From the NCBI RefSeq assembly GCF_030145185.1, contig NZ_JAQYWB010000002.1, forward strand, positions 1 to 64,000: a stretch of DNA of 64,000 nucleotides. Reading direction: 5' to 3'. The notes beneath the pieces are model-generated. The model worked only from the letters and a program-made list of their open reading frames with translations, made no database searches and had not been told where the DNA came from. How positions within the stretch are numbered: the first letter of the stretch is position 1; every line of letters begins with the position of its first letter. The DNA comes from Desulfoluna sp. Lineage in GTDB: Bacteria; Desulfobacterota; Desulfobacteria; Desulfobacterales; Desulfolunaceae. Below are positions 1 through 8,832 of this stretch, piece after piece. Made by a program: the position numbers and the translations under genes.

Positions 1-697
1 CGGCAAAGCCAACCGCCCCCCTCCATCCCTTCTCAATGGCCGAACTCATCACCTCGGGAATGTCCACATGCACCTCGGCTCGCTGGCCTGACGCGAGAAC
101 AGCCACCGGCACCCCGGCCCCGGTGTTTTCGTTTTCATCGGCCAACACCCGGGTTATCGACCCCTCAACGGGAGATTCCAAGCGGGTGTAACCCAGCTGG
201 CGCGTGGCCAGATCCCGCTTCTTCCCGATGGACGTCACCTGGGCCGTGGCCGATTCCCAGGACGCCCGCGCTCGATCCAGATCACTCTTGGAGATGTTGT
301 CGTTTTCCCAGAGACGCCTCGCCCGTTCATAGGAAAGAGACGCATTGCGCGCCTGGGCGCTGGCCTGATCGAGCCCCGCCTCCGCCTCCTGCACCCGCAA
401 CCGATAGTCCCGATCATCCAAAGCGGCCACCAGGTCCCCCTTTGCAAGGGAATCCCCCACCTTCACGGCGATCTCCTTCAAGGTGCCGGGGACCTTGAAA
501 CTCAACTTGGACTCCACCGATGACAGGGCATATCCGGAAAAAATCCGAGCCACTTCCGAGTCCACCCGCACGACCCTTTGTACCCGCACCGGCCTCAAGC
601 GAACGACCTCTTCCGCCTTCTCTTCGGCACACCCAACGAGCCCCAGCACCATCAGGAACCCAGCCAAAACGAGCCTTCCCACTACCCGACCGACCAT
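1..697 (-). CDS. RND efflux periplasmic adaptor, lipoprotein (partial, 3' end outside window)
   Basis: This is the membrane-fusion subunit of a tripartite RND efflux pump, bridging an inner-membrane pump and a TolC-type channel in the periplasm. The ATG at 697 opens a frame that stays open to the window edge, giving about 232 residues. The N-terminus is a lipoprotein signal with a lipobox (LVGC, Cys near residue 23), so the protein should be lipid-anchored. It is followed by a biotinyl-lipoyl-like half (KVPGTLKEIAVKVGDSLAKGD), a helical hairpin (about residues 85-145) and the second lipoyl half (YTRLESPVEGSITRVLADEN). It lies 87 bases after the TolC-fusion gene in the order regulator, channel, adaptor. 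The RND pump gene is expected beyond the left edge, which is inference. Family assignment is firm; the substrate is unknown. Confidence 0.88.
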   Translation of the reverse strand, partial: MVGRVVGRLVLAGFLMVLGLVGCAEEKAEEVVRLRPVRVQRVVRVDSEVARIFSGYALSSVESKLSFKVPGTLKEIAVKVGDSLAKGDLVAALDDRDYRLRVQEAEAGLDQASAQARNASLSYERARRLWENDNISKSDLDRARASWESATAQVTSIGKKRDLATRQLGYTRLESPVEGSITRVLADENENTGAGVPVAVLASGQRAEVHVDIPEVMSSAIEKGWRGAVGFA

Positions 698-784
698 GCC
701 CTCTCCTTATGCCCACCCACTATTCGTTGATATGATTGCCCTGCCAGAACGCGACAGAGATGCTTCCCGTTTTATCGGTAAACC

Positions 785-3127
785 TTACCTCCCCGCCTCC
801 GACAAGGCGTTTCCCAGCGCACGGACCATCTCTTTTCCGGCGTCCCCGGAGAGATCCACCTGGCCCAACAGACGCTGGAGGCGCAACACCCCCACCATGT
901 GATCGTAGACGGCATTTTCCGAGGCGATACGTGCATTCACGGCGGTGTTCTGAGCATCCAGCAGGGTGATCACCGCCACCGCCCCTTCACTGTACGCATC
1001 GGTGACCAGGGCGAGGTTTTTCTCCGCGGCATCACGGGAGGCTGCAACCAACCCGATGGTGGCCCCGGAGACCTGCACGGCAAGGGCAGCATCTGTCATT
1101 TTCTCGGCCAGAAGTGTCATGGTATGACGCCGTTTCAGAGACAGAGCGGCGGTTTCTCCGGCCACCTTCCGCAGGTCGGCCAGCCGCTCCCCCCCGGTCA
1201 CAAGCGGAAAACTCGCCTGGATGGCCACATGCCACTCCCGCTCCTCAAAGGGGTCCCGCACCTGATCGTATCCATGACGATCCAACACCTCCGTCACCCC
1301 CCCCTTAAGCGCCACATCCGGCAGATAAAAGGCCCGTTTGAACCCCTTGATCCGGCGACGACCCGCAGAAAGGGCGTGATCAATCTGCAATAGCTCCGGG
1401 GAGGCCTCCCATCCCACCGCCACAAGAGTCGCCACCAGGGCGTCAAATTCGGTGGGACGATCCAGCATCTCCTGAAATCGCAGATGCGAGGTCAGAAGCA
1501 CCCCCTGATCATCCGCTCCGGCCCCCACATCCACCCCCTCGGTCACCGCCAACCCGCAAAGACGCTTGAGGGCATTACCGGCATACTGGACCTGGGCCCT
1601 GATCTTCAGCAACTCCGTACGATTCTTCGCCACCTCACTCTCCCAGCGGAAAAGCTCCGACGGGTTGAGAACCCCGGCCTGCTTCCGGGCCCGGGCCCGC
1701 GCCAGGTTCTCCTGGGTTAACCCCAGGTTCCCCTCACGGACAGCGGCCAGGCTGCGGGCCTTAAGCAGGGTGATATACGCCTCTCCGGCGGCGAGCGCCT
1801 TGTCAAGAACACGCGCCTGCTGCTGCGCCTCCCGGGATCGCTGAAAAAGTTTCGTCGCGCTGTAACCGCTCACCGCCGCCTCTGAGTAGAGCACCTGGGT
1901 CAACGTCAGAGTCCCCTTGATACTCTCCTCAGATTCCGTGCCCATGCTCTTCTCCGCGCTGTTCTCATCGATCCTGAGACCCGTCACCGAGGCGTCAATG
2001 CGGGGAACGAGGTTGGCCAGAGCCTTGTTCACATCCTGGGCCTGGGCCTCCACCCGCCGAGCCTCTGACGCCAGCCCGGGGTTGTAGAGACGGGCCAGGG
2101 TCATGGCCTCGGAGAGGGTCAGGACCACCGGCTCGGGGGCCTCAGCCCCCACCTTGTCCGCCTGACGAAAGAGCTCCCACGCCGGAGAAAACCCAATGGC
2201 TTTGGCCGTGGCCACATTAATGAGGGGGGTCCCCTCCACCGACCACTCTTCACGAGCCGTCCCCAGGGACTCGCCGCGGGCCATGCTGTAGAGAGTCAAG
2301 GCCGTGCGCCGGGCCAGCCGCCGCAGCTCACCCTGGGGCTCTGATCCGAAGAGGAGCCCTGCCTCCACATCGCCCCTCCCGCCCATGGCATACGAAGGGC
2401 ATTTCCGCAGGATAAGGTTTCCGGCCACCTCGGCCATGCCCTCTGGCGAAAGGCCTGGAAACGGAGAAAAAATAACCCCATCCGTCTCCTCGGGCACCGC
2501 CCCAATCATGGCATCCGCACGGGCGGGGACGATTCGCAAGGCCCACTGTTTTCCACGCATCGAGGAGAGGTCCGCCACAAAATCGGAAATCTGCGGGAGG
2601 ACCAGGCCAGCATGTTCATCCACCACCAGGGTCACATGATCCAAGCGCAGGGCCTCAAAAAACTGCTCCAAACCAGAACGAAACAAAGGCCCCACCACGA
2701 TGGCATGAAAATCGGGTCCTCCTTCGGCAGCCCGCGTTAAAAGATGGGTGGCCAGCATCGGCTTTGCCCAGTGTCCCCGCTGGGCTGCCACGCCGGAGGC
2801 CACGTACCCCATCGCCACCCCGAAGGAGACCCTGGGATCCTCCTCCAGGGCCCTGAAAGCGGTCTCCAGGCCTTCCGCTGTCCACGCGCCGTCCGTCATC
2901 GTCTCGGACGCCAGCTCGACCACCAGCTCCGGACTGGCCAGGGTGGCGAGCTCCCGCTGCACGCTGGCGCGAAAGTCGGAAAGGGTAGAGGCAGGACCCG
3001 CCGTGACAGCACCCACCACCACACGCCTCATGTCTGCATGGGAACAAGGCACCCCGATCAGGCCAAAAACCACCCACAGCCACGCCAACCCTGCCCATCC
3101 CCCCCTCATCGCGCCACCCTTTCGCAT
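785..3127 (-). CDS. TolC-family outer-membrane channel with N-terminal ABC substrate-binding-like domain
   Basis: A 780-residue two-domain protein. After a signal peptide (cleavage near CSHADM), residues about 33-325 resemble the PF04392 ABC substrate-binding family: a VVVGAVTAG first strand, a periplasmic-binding-protein alternation of strands and helices, and the typical terminal INVATAKAIGFSPAWELFRQ segment. Residues about 340-780 are a TolC/outer-membrane efflux protein (LTLSEAMTLARLYNPGL start, two helical-hairpin repeats, LLDAQNTAVNARIASENA near the end). Ordinary TolC proteins are about 430-500 residues, so the extra 300-residue domain is the oddity. The ATG at 3127 overlaps the TetR stop by one base (TGATG) and has AAGGAG upstream; a TTG one codon earlier is less likely. 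It probably acts with the adjacent adaptor as outer-membrane exit duct. What the extra domain binds is unknown. Confidence 0.85.
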   Translation of the reverse strand: MRKGGAMRGGWAGLAWLWVVFGLIGVPCSHADMRRVVVGAVTAGPASTLSDFRASVQRELATLASPELVVELASETMTDGAWTAEGLETAFRALEEDPRVSFGVAMGYVASGVAAQRGHWAKPMLATHLLTRAAEGGPDFHAIVVGPLFRSGLEQFFEALRLDHVTLVVDEHAGLVLPQISDFVADLSSMRGKQWALRIVPARADAMIGAVPEETDGVIFSPFPGLSPEGMAEVAGNLILRKCPSYAMGGRGDVEAGLLFGSEPQGELRRLARRTALTLYSMARGESLGTAREEWSVEGTPLINVATAKAIGFSPAWELFRQADKVGAEAPEPVVLTLSEAMTLARLYNPGLASEARRVEAQAQDVNKALANLVPRIDASVTGLRIDENSAEKSMGTESEESIKGTLTLTQVLYSEAAVSGYSATKLFQRSREAQQQARVLDKALAAGEAYITLLKARSLAAVREGNLGLTQENLARARARKQAGVLNPSELFRWESEVAKNRTELLKIRAQVQYAGNALKRLCGLAVTEGVDVGAGADDQGVLLTSHLRFQEMLDRPTEFDALVATLVAVGWEASPELLQIDHALSAGRRRIKGFKRAFYLPDVALKGGVTEVLDRHGYDQVRDPFEEREWHVAIQASFPLVTGGERLADLRKVAGETAALSLKRRHTMTLLAEKMTDAALAVQVSGATIGLVAASRDAAEKNLALVTDAYSEGAVAVITLLDAQNTAVNARIASENAVYDHMVGVLRLQRLLGQVDLSGDAGKEMVRALGNALSEAGR

Positions 3128-3804
3128 CAAAGTCTCCTTGCAACCGCCCTGTGATCCGGAACCGGAAGGCCCAGAATCTGTGTCATACTCTCAGCCATAT
3201 AGCAGGCCGTACCATTGAGAAATGCCTCGTCGTACTGGGTCAAATCAAAGGCGATCAGGACCGCCTCCCGTTCCAGAATGTAGTACTGCAGCTGCGCCAT
3301 GACGTTGATATACCAGTACTGCACAAAGGCCTCGCTCAGCCCCGGAACATGATCGCGGACAAAATGCCGTAACTTTTGGGGTTCTTCCAGCCGCATCAAC
3401 GCGCGGGAGGACTTCGGATGCAGCTCCATGCGAGACCGAACCATCAGGGTCCCGTACCACCCTGGAACCCCCGGGCCGAGCAGGGCGCGAAGGCATCGGT
3501 GCATCATGTAACCCATCGCATCGGACACCTGCTGCAACGTGGAATATGTCCCAGAGTCCAGAATGCCAAACAAACCGGGCAAATCGAGTTTCTCATCCAT
3601 GATGTGGCGAAGACAGGCGAGGTAGAGTCCCTCTTTGTTGGTAAAATGGTAATTCACCGAGGAGAGAGAGGTCCCCGCCTCCTTGACGATTTCGCGAATT
3701 CCGGTTCCCCCCAGACCTTTTCGGGCGAACAACTCCCCGGCCGCATCAAGAATAGCCTGGCGGGTCGACTTACAGGACGACCGATCCGATAACGTCTCTG
3801 GCAT
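3127..3804 (-). CDS. TetR/AcrR-family transcriptional repressor of the efflux operon
   Basis: 225 residues. The N-terminal helix-turn-helix is canonical for TetR (TRQAILDAAGELFARKG, then GTGIREIVKEAGTSLSSVNYHFTNKEGLYLACL). The C-terminal two-thirds is a ligand-binding and dimerisation region resembling the CerR-type/DUF1956 C-terminal domain. It is the first gene of the operon and is translationally coupled to the TolC-fusion gene. A palindromic operator lies between the -35 and -10 of its own promoter, so it probably represses itself and the downstream efflux genes until an inducer binds. The inducer is unknown. No strong ribosome binding site precedes the ATG at 3804, but the HTH position argues against a much later start. 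Confidence 0.9.
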   Translation of the reverse strand: MPETLSDRSSCKSTRQAILDAAGELFARKGLGGTGIREIVKEAGTSLSSVNYHFTNKEGLYLACLRHIMDEKLDLPGLFGILDSGTYSTLQQVSDAMGYMMHRCLRALLGPGVPGWYGTLMVRSRMELHPKSSRALMRLEEPQKLRHFVRDHVPGLSEAFVQYWYINVMAQLQYYILEREAVLIAFDLTQYDEAFLNGTACYMAESMTQILGLPVPDHRAVARRL

Positions 3805-3887
3805 GGCAGCAATATCCGTTCAGGTGGGGAGAGGAGACTCTATTTACGATATGAATTCGGGATCCAGGTAAGAAACATTGTTATATG

Positions 3888-3916
3888 AGATATACGAACG
3901 TTCGTTCGACTGTCAA
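3888..3916 (-). promoter_or_regulatory. Promoter with embedded TetR-type operator
   Basis: On the reverse strand a consensus -35 TTGACA (3916-3911) is followed 16-17 bases later by a -10-like TATATC/ATATCT (3894-3888). The spacer holds the symmetric sequence CGAACGAACGTTCG (about 3896-3909), with the typical TetR core GAACGTTC. A repressor bound here would block RNA polymerase directly, which fits autoregulation of the tetR-tolC-adaptor operon. Seen directly in sequence; binding is inferred. Confidence 0.75.
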
Positions 3917-4056
3917 TCATTTTTCGCGGAGAGCCTGCAAAAAGATGTTTAAAAAACCCGGTAAGGCAGGCGAAGGCTATCTCACGAGGATCAGAGGTTT
4001 TTTTGGAGGACGCATGATGGTTAAGGCCTGACGAAGGGCAGAGCGTAAAGGCACCC

Positions 4057-4527
4057 TCAGGTCCGAAGGGTGGCCTTCAATCGCGTGGGATGCAAAAGGA
4101 GATCCAGGGCCACAAAGATGTCCGGACACACAAGATCTGCAGAGAGAAGAGCCGGAGACGCAGCCCCCTCAGGGCCAGTAATCGCCATCCCGACACAGGC
4201 GAGACTCAACATGCGGCAGTCGTTGCGGCCATTGCCCACCGCCACCACCCCTTCAGCTCCCAGACTCTGAACATAGGCGGCTTTCTGGTCCGCCTCGCCT
4301 CCCGGCGTGAGAACAGACAAGAGCACCGGCCAGTCCGAGAAGATGCCCGCCGCCTTGCCAAAGGTATCGGCGGTGACCACATGGATGGTCAAGGCCGCCG
4401 AGAGAGCCTCAATCCTCTCTCTGACCCCCATCAGGGGCACACCATCCAGCGCAAGGGTCCCGTTGTAATCAAGGACCAGGTGAGAAATGGCAATATCGGA
4501 AAATCCGGGGATAGACTGGGCAATCAT
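4057..4527 (-). CDS. HAD-family hydrolase, soluble P-type-ATPase-like
   Basis: 156 residues. It carries a haloacid-dehalogenase core related to the phosphorylation domain of P-type ATPases (COG4087-like): motif I at about residues 18-25 (LDYNGTLA), a Thr-containing motif II region (HVVTADTFG) and motif III/IV GNGRNDCRML. In motif I the second Asp of the usual DxDGT is Asn, as in the soluble P-type-like group; it could be a phosphatase of unknown substrate. The ATG at 4527 has a strong GAGGAGG upstream. A longer frame to 5025 exists, but its extra 166 codons run through dispersed repeats and are not believed. Downstream the gene abuts the divergent region before the tetR promoter. Confidence 0.75.
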   Translation of the reverse strand: MIAQSIPGFSDIAISHLVLDYNGTLALDGVPLMGVRERIEALSAALTIHVVTADTFGKAAGIFSDWPVLLSVLTPGGEADQKAAYVQSLGAEGVVAVGNGRNDCRMLSLACVGMAITGPEGAASPALLSADLVCPDIFVALDLLLHPTRLKATLRT

Positions 4528-4609
4528 GAAGGCCTCCTCGCGTCGATTTTTTTTGAAAAGAGTGCTATAAACTCTTCTACCACACACAGGACAAAAAGCA
4601 AAAAAGCCT

Positions 4610-4693
4610 GCCTCCGGCGGCCAGGGGATGATCCCCTGGACCCCAGGTTGCGAATGCCCTCTCCCTTCGTTCCTCAGGGTGAGGACATTCGCG
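4610..4693. repeat. Dispersed intergenic repeat, family A (left-end type)
   Basis: Starts GCCTCCGGCGGCCAGGGGAT, continues into a CCAGGGG/CCCCTGG hairpin, then AGGTTGCGAATGC and, after about 35 variable bases, a matching CATTCGC. Same framework as the other family A copies, with the first hairpin replaced by the CCAGGGG version also found at 31985. Confidence 0.8.
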
Positions 4694-4715
4694 AAGGTTT
4701 CTGGAAAATTGAGCA

Positions 4716-4803
4716 AAACCTGTTTATCAAACTTTCTTGTCGCGCCGTAGCCCTTGGACGAAGGCGGATCAAACGTTTGGCCCCCGGCAGGGCCGCCGGA
4801 GGC
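4716..4803. repeat. Dispersed intergenic repeat, family B
   Basis: Begins ACCTGTTTATCAAACTT and ends with TTTGGCCCCCGGCAGGGCCG followed by CCGGAGGC. Compare 9150-9216, 44404-44459 and 60674-60731. The middle contains a GCGCCGTAGCC...GGCGGATC piece seen again near 32080 and 59340. Confidence 0.75.
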
Positions 4804-4818
4804 GTCTTTAACCTGGCT

Positions 4819-5023
4819 GCCTCCGGCGGTGAAGTGTACCAGAGTTATTCCGGTAAAAATCATTCTATGAGATGAAACCTGAACCCCGGGGTGCCAGCAC
4901 GTGTGACACACAACGCAACCCGTCACACGCCACGCGAATGCGGATGCGATAAAGCCTGAGTGACGTAACCCAAAGCGCATTCGCAAACCCGCTTTCAAGG
5001 TGGCACACCTTGCCGCCGGAGGC
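4819..5023. repeat. Dispersed intergenic repeat, family A (full-length copy)
   Basis: Runs from GCCTCCGGCGG through a GAGTTATTCCGG module and a GCGAATGCG...GCGCATTCGC pair to AAACCCGCTTTCAAGGTGGC, ACACCTTGCCGCCGGAGGC. It ends about 45 bases before the glycosyltransferase start. Confidence 0.85.
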
Positions 5024-5069
5024 ACGCTTTTGCTTTACAAAAACCCGGCCCGAAGGCCCTGGAGAAATT

Positions 5070-5909
5070 ATGAACAATCCCTTGATTAGTGTGATCATAC
5101 CGACATACAACCGAGCCTGGGCCCTTGAAGCGGCGGTGGACTCGGTGCTGGCCCAGAATTATCCGGAGGTAGAGCTGATCGTGGTGGATGACGGATCCAC
5201 GGATGAGACCCCTGCGCTGTTGGCCCGGTATGGAGACGCCTTACGGGTCCTCACCCTTGAGAACGGGGGCGTGAGCCGGGCACGGAACCATGGCATTGCC
5301 GCAGCCACTGGGACCTTCATCGCCTTTCTCGACTCTGATGACCGCTGGCTCCCTGAAAAACTCTCCGAGCAGGTCGATTTTTTCCGGCAAAACCCGGAGG
5401 CCCTGATCTGCCAGACGGAAGAGCTCTGGATACGCAACGGCAAACGGGTGAACCCCTGCAAACATCACAAAAAACCATCGGGAGACATCTTTGAGGCCTC
5501 CCTTCATCTTTGCCTGGTCAGCCCCTCGGCCGTGATGATGAAACGCACCCTGCTCGATGAGGTCGGGCTTTTCGATGAATCCCTGCCGGCCTGTGAGGAC
5601 TACGACCTCTGGCTTCGAATCGCCTGGCGTTACCCGGTATACACCACAGCCTCCCCCCTGGTGATCAAACACGGAGGGCATGAGGATCAACTCTCCAAGA
5701 CTCCGCTTCTGGACCGGTTCCGCATTCAATCCCTGGTGCACCTGCTGGAGCAAAACGTCCTCTCCCAGCCCCAGAGGGAAGCGACACGGGCCGTGCTTCA
5801 GAAGAAAGGCCGCATTTACGCCGGGGGTTGCCAGAAACATGGCCGGGAAGCAGAGGCCCAGGCCATCACCCGACTGGTCGACCAGACGCTTGGCGACAAA
5901 ACAGCTTAA
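5070..5909 (+). CDS. Glycosyltransferase family 2
   Basis: 279 residues. It has the GT-A fold signature of GT2 enzymes: ISVIIPTYNRAWALEAAVDS at the N-terminus, the nucleotide-binding VVDDGSTDETP, the NGGVSRARNHGI segment, the metal/sugar-nucleotide DxD motif at about residues 89-93 (FLDSDDRWLPEKL), and the late acceptor-side CEDYDLWLRIA containing the probable catalytic base. It transfers a sugar from a nucleotide donor to an unidentified acceptor, probably at the cytoplasmic face during surface polysaccharide or glycolipid synthesis. The ATG at 5070 is preceded by a weak GGAGAA and is chosen because an in-frame extension to 5010 falls in repeat DNA. It appears to be a single-gene unit. Confidence 0.88.
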   Translation: MNNPLISVIIPTYNRAWALEAAVDSVLAQNYPEVELIVVDDGSTDETPALLARYGDALRVLTLENGGVSRARNHGIAAATGTFIAFLDSDDRWLPEKLSEQVDFFRQNPEALICQTEELWIRNGKRVNPCKHHKKPSGDIFEASLHLCLVSPSAVMMKRTLLDEVGLFDESLPACEDYDLWLRIAWRYPVYTTASPLVIKHGGHEDQLSKTPLLDRFRIQSLVHLLEQNVLSQPQREATRAVLQKKGRIYAGGCQKHGREAEAQAITRLVDQTLGDKTA

Positions 5910-5935
5910 CCCACCTTCATCCTTATACTTTTTTC

Positions 5936-5964
5936 TTGATCTCCACCGCTGTTTTTTCTAAAAT
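5936..5964 (+). promoter_or_regulatory. Sigma-70-type promoter of the secreted hydrolase
   Basis: TTGATC (5936-5941), a 17-base spacer and TAAAAT (5959-5964), about 95 bases before the start codon at 6060. Both hexamers are close to consensus with ideal spacing. Confidence 0.65.
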
Positions 5965-6059
5965 AGATCACCATTCACCCATACAAACGGCGTTCTTAAC
6001 CGAGGTCCTGCCCACCCGGAAAATCTCAGAAAAGGCCTCTTCTTCCAAGGAGGATCACC

Positions 6060-7823
6060 ATGATGATTCGATGGATAGCTGCCCTTTTTCTCGCATTTTT
6101 CCCCATGCAAACCGCCCTTGCCATGGGAACCCTGCCCAACGAAGCGTTCACACTCTCCCCGTCCGATTACGACTGGACCTATCAGGAAAAACTTCTCATC
6201 ACGTCCAAGGATGGGATAACCCTCTCCTGCAACCTCTTTCTCCCCGAACCAAAAACCCCGGGTGAAACCTTTCCCGCCCTGGTCATGCCCAACAGCTGGA
6301 TCATGGAGGAGCACGAATACTGGGTTCAGGCAAAAACCTTCTGTGAGAAGGGATACATCGTTTTATCTTACAGCGCCCGAGGTTGGGGCCAATCGGAAGG
6401 ATGGGTTGATGTGGGAGGACGTAAGGATACCGGAGACATCACCTCCCTCATCACCTGGCTGACGAATAAAACCCCGGTCACCGGCGTGGTCAAAACCGCC
6501 GACGGCACCGTCACCGATGACTCCAACGCCATGATCGGCATGTGCGGCATCTCCCTCGGCGGGGGACTTTCCCTCATGGGGGCTGCCTTCGACCCCCGAA
6601 TCAAGGCGGTGATGGCCATGGTGCCCTGGGGCGACCTGGTGGACTCCCTCTACCTCAACCAAAGTACGAAAACAATCTGGGTCAAAGGGCTTCTCGTGGG
6701 GCTGGGCGGCGTCGTGGCCCATCTGCATCCGGACATCGCAAAGTACAGCGAACAGCTCTTCAACCACGAACACGAGGACCTCCATACCGACCTTCTCCCC
6801 TGGGCCATGGCCCGCTCTCCCATCAACTTCCTGGATCAATACAATGATCCAGACCGGAACCTGGCCATCTGCATCAGCACGAATCTGCAGGACTTCCTCT
6901 TCACCCCCACCCAGATTCTCCGCTTTTATTACGCCCTGGACGTCAAAGCCAAGCGCATCGACTTCAACCGAGGCATCCACGCCTCCTCGGAAGGCACAGG
7001 GCTTATCGGAATCCCCAATACCGTCTGGAACCGGTCGTACGCCTGGTTTGACGAACATCTCAAGGGCATGGAAACCGGCATCATGAACAACCCGCCCATC
7101 TCCATCGACAACAAAAGCAACGACACCCGTCATTACCTGAATCACCTCTACATCAAAGACATCAACGGCACACACCTTCAGGGCCTTACCCGACCCGTCA
7201 TCGCCAACCCAGGCACCGATACGGAATTGAGCCGGCGTTACCTCAGCCACCGCCCCTGGTACCACTACAAGGGCGGGCTGACGACACGAGGAGGCCACAG
7301 CGGCGTCAACACAATCTCCGCAGGTAAAATCTCCGGCCTCACCCTGGGCATTCCGCTTCTCAGCTCCCTGCTGGAGGCCCATACCCAGGCGCTTCATATT
7401 CGGACCAGCCTGCCCCTGACCCTCCGAAACAAAGCCCTTGTCTTCGCCACTGAGCCCCTGACGTCAACCCGTTCCCTCGTGGGCACTCCCAGTATGAGCC
7501 TGACCCTGACCCCTTCCGCCGACCGCGTTCAGCTCATTGCCCATCTCTACACGGTGGACGCGCTGGGCCTCGGGACCCTGATCTCCCACGCCCCCCTGAC
7601 CCTGCTCGAGTCGGACCAGTTGATGCCCAGTGCGGTCCCGGGCACGAAAAAAACCTATGCCTTCAACTTCATCACCACCGCCGCCGAGGTCCCCAGAGGC
7701 CATCGCCTGGCCGTGGCCATCGACACCTTTGACCTCTCGTACGGCAAGGCATCCGACGAACCCTTCGACCTCACCCTCCACTACGGGGAGGGCTCTTTCC
7801 TCGATATTCCCTGGCTGAAATAA
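6060..7823 (+). CDS. Secreted alpha/beta hydrolase, CocE/NonD or X-Pro dipeptidyl-peptidase S15-like
   Basis: 587 residues with an N-terminal signal peptide (MMIRWIAALFLAFFPMQTALA), so it is exported. The hydrolase domain (about 45-340) shows the oxyanion region (YIVLSYSARGWGQSEG), the nucleophile elbow GISLGGG (Ser near residue 167) and later acid/His segments (DLLPWAMARSP, IHASSEG). The last 200 residues form a beta-rich domain like the C-terminal jelly roll of CocE/S15 proteins (HRLAVAIDTFDLSY). It may be an esterase or peptidase; the substrate cannot be told. AGGAGG lies eight bases before the ATG, a good promoter lies upstream, and a strong terminator follows, so it is monocistronic. Confidence 0.82.
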   Translation: MMIRWIAALFLAFFPMQTALAMGTLPNEAFTLSPSDYDWTYQEKLLITSKDGITLSCNLFLPEPKTPGETFPALVMPNSWIMEEHEYWVQAKTFCEKGYIVLSYSARGWGQSEGWVDVGGRKDTGDITSLITWLTNKTPVTGVVKTADGTVTDDSNAMIGMCGISLGGGLSLMGAAFDPRIKAVMAMVPWGDLVDSLYLNQSTKTIWVKGLLVGLGGVVAHLHPDIAKYSEQLFNHEHEDLHTDLLPWAMARSPINFLDQYNDPDRNLAICISTNLQDFLFTPTQILRFYYALDVKAKRIDFNRGIHASSEGTGLIGIPNTVWNRSYAWFDEHLKGMETGIMNNPPISIDNKSNDTRHYLNHLYIKDINGTHLQGLTRPVIANPGTDTELSRRYLSHRPWYHYKGGLTTRGGHSGVNTISAGKISGLTLGIPLLSSLLEAHTQALHIRTSLPLTLRNKALVFATEPLTSTRSLVGTPSMSLTLTPSADRVQLIAHLYTVDALGLGTLISHAPLTLLESDQLMPSAVPGTKKTYAFNFITTAAEVPRGHRLAVAIDTFDLSYGKASDEPFDLTLHYGEGSFLDIPWLK

Positions 7824-7826
7824 AAA

Positions 7827-7868
7827 AACGCCGCAGCCTCCTTAAAAAGGGCTGCGGCGTTTCGTTTT
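7827..7868 (+). terminator. Rho-independent terminator, probably bidirectional
   Basis: A perfect AACGCCGCAGCC / GGCTGCGGCGTT stem flanked by an A-run on the left and TTTCGTTTTT on the right. It sits between the convergent hydrolase and aldolase genes and can serve both. Confidence 0.85.
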
Positions 7869-7896
7869 TGCGCGAACAAACGTTTCTATTAGAAAA

Positions 7897-8700
7897 TCAT
7901 CCCCTGGCCTCCAGAAAAGCCATGGTCTCATCCACGCCTTTTCCCTCGTGCACGACGCCATGAAGGGCTTTCACAAGCAGCGCGGGGTTTTCATCCTGAA
8001 AAACGTTTCGCCCGATGGAGAGTCCGGCGCCCCCGGCCTGGTCGGCATCATAGACCATCTGCACGATGTCCCGATGGCTGGACATCTTGGGACCGCCGGC
8101 AATGACCACGGGAATACAGCACCCGTCCACCACCTGGGCAAAGGTTTCTGGAGAGCCGGTGTAGGGGACCTTCACCACGTCGGCGCCCAGCTCTTCGGCG
8201 AGTCGTGCCGAATGCTTCACCACCTCCACATCGTATTCATCTCGAATCCCGGCCCCACGGGCGTAGACCATGGCAAGGAGCGGCATGCCCCAGCTGGCGG
8301 CCTCGGTGCTGATCCGGCCAAAGGATTCAAGCATCTCCATCTCTTTTTCATCCCCCAAATTCACATGGATGGAGATGGCGTCGGCCCCCAGACGAATGGC
8401 GTCTGCCACGGAACCCACCAGGGTTTTCGCGTTAGGGAAGGGCGAGAGGACGGTACTGGCGGAGAGATGGATGATAAGACCGATATCGTTGCCGTGGCCC
8501 CGGTGGGTGCGCCTCGGCAACCCTTTATGCATAATCACGGCGTTGGCGCCGCCTTCGGCAACCTTGTCCACCGTCCCTTTCAGGTCAACCACTCCGTAAA
8601 TAGGCCCCACGGTGACGCCATGGTCCATGGGGACGATAATGGTTTTCCCGGTGTTACGATTGAAGACACGTTCCAGTCTGATGGCTTTCCCAAGAAGCAT
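7897..8700 (-). CDS. 2-amino-3,7-dideoxy-D-threo-hept-6-ulosonate synthase (archaeal-type AroA')
   Basis: 267 residues of a class I aldolase of the FbaB/LsrF/ADH synthase family. Signature segments are [13 protein letters not shown] at the N-terminus, the [14 protein letters not shown] and LLAMVYARG strands, the Schiff-base lysine in [12 protein letters not shown] (near residue 181) and the phosphate-binding IAGGPKMSS and [13 protein letters not shown] loops. In archaea and several Desulfobacterota this family performs the first step of the alternative 3-dehydroquinate route to aromatic amino acids. A fructose-bisphosphate aldolase role is the alternative. The upstream Phe/Trp-rich leader and terminator strongly favour aromatic biosynthesis. 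The start is preceded by AAGGAGGAGCA. The partner dehydroquinate synthase II is not in the window. Confidence 0.85.
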   Translation of the reverse strand: MLLGKAIRLERVFNRNTGKTIIVPMDHGVTVGPIYGVVDLKGTVDKVAEGGANAVIMHKGLPRRTHRGHGNDIGLIIHLSASTVLSPFPNAKTLVGSVADAIRLGADAISIHVNLGDEKEMEMLESFGRISTEAASWGMPLLAMVYARGAGIRDEYDVEVVKHSARLAEELGADVVKVPYTGSPETFAQVVDGCCIPVVIAGGPKMSSHRDIVQMVYDADQAGGAGLSIGRNVFQDENPALLVKALHGVVHEGKGVDETMAFLEARG

Positions 8701-8773
8701 TGCTCCTCCTTCATCGGCTCAGCAGGGTTGATCTTCGACGGCTGGTCGGAATGGGGTTTAAAAAATAAAAAAA

Positions 8774-8801
8774 GGCCGCCGGCGTTTCAATGCCTGCGGC
8801 C
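8774..8801 (-). terminator. Attenuator terminator upstream of the aromatic aldolase
   Basis: On the reverse strand GGCCGCAGGC, an eight-base loop and GCCGGCGGCC form a ten-pair stem with one mismatch. It is followed at once by TTTTTTTATTTTT (8773-8761). It lies between the leader peptide and the aldolase start, the place of a transcription attenuator. Confidence 0.85.
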
Positions 8802-8832
8802 CTTTGCTTATTCGTTGGTTGGTTCTCTACGA

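Noticed and set aside
4528-5025. N-terminal extension of the HAD protein
   Set aside because: It runs through family A and B repeats; the internal ATG at 4527 has a strong ribosome binding site.
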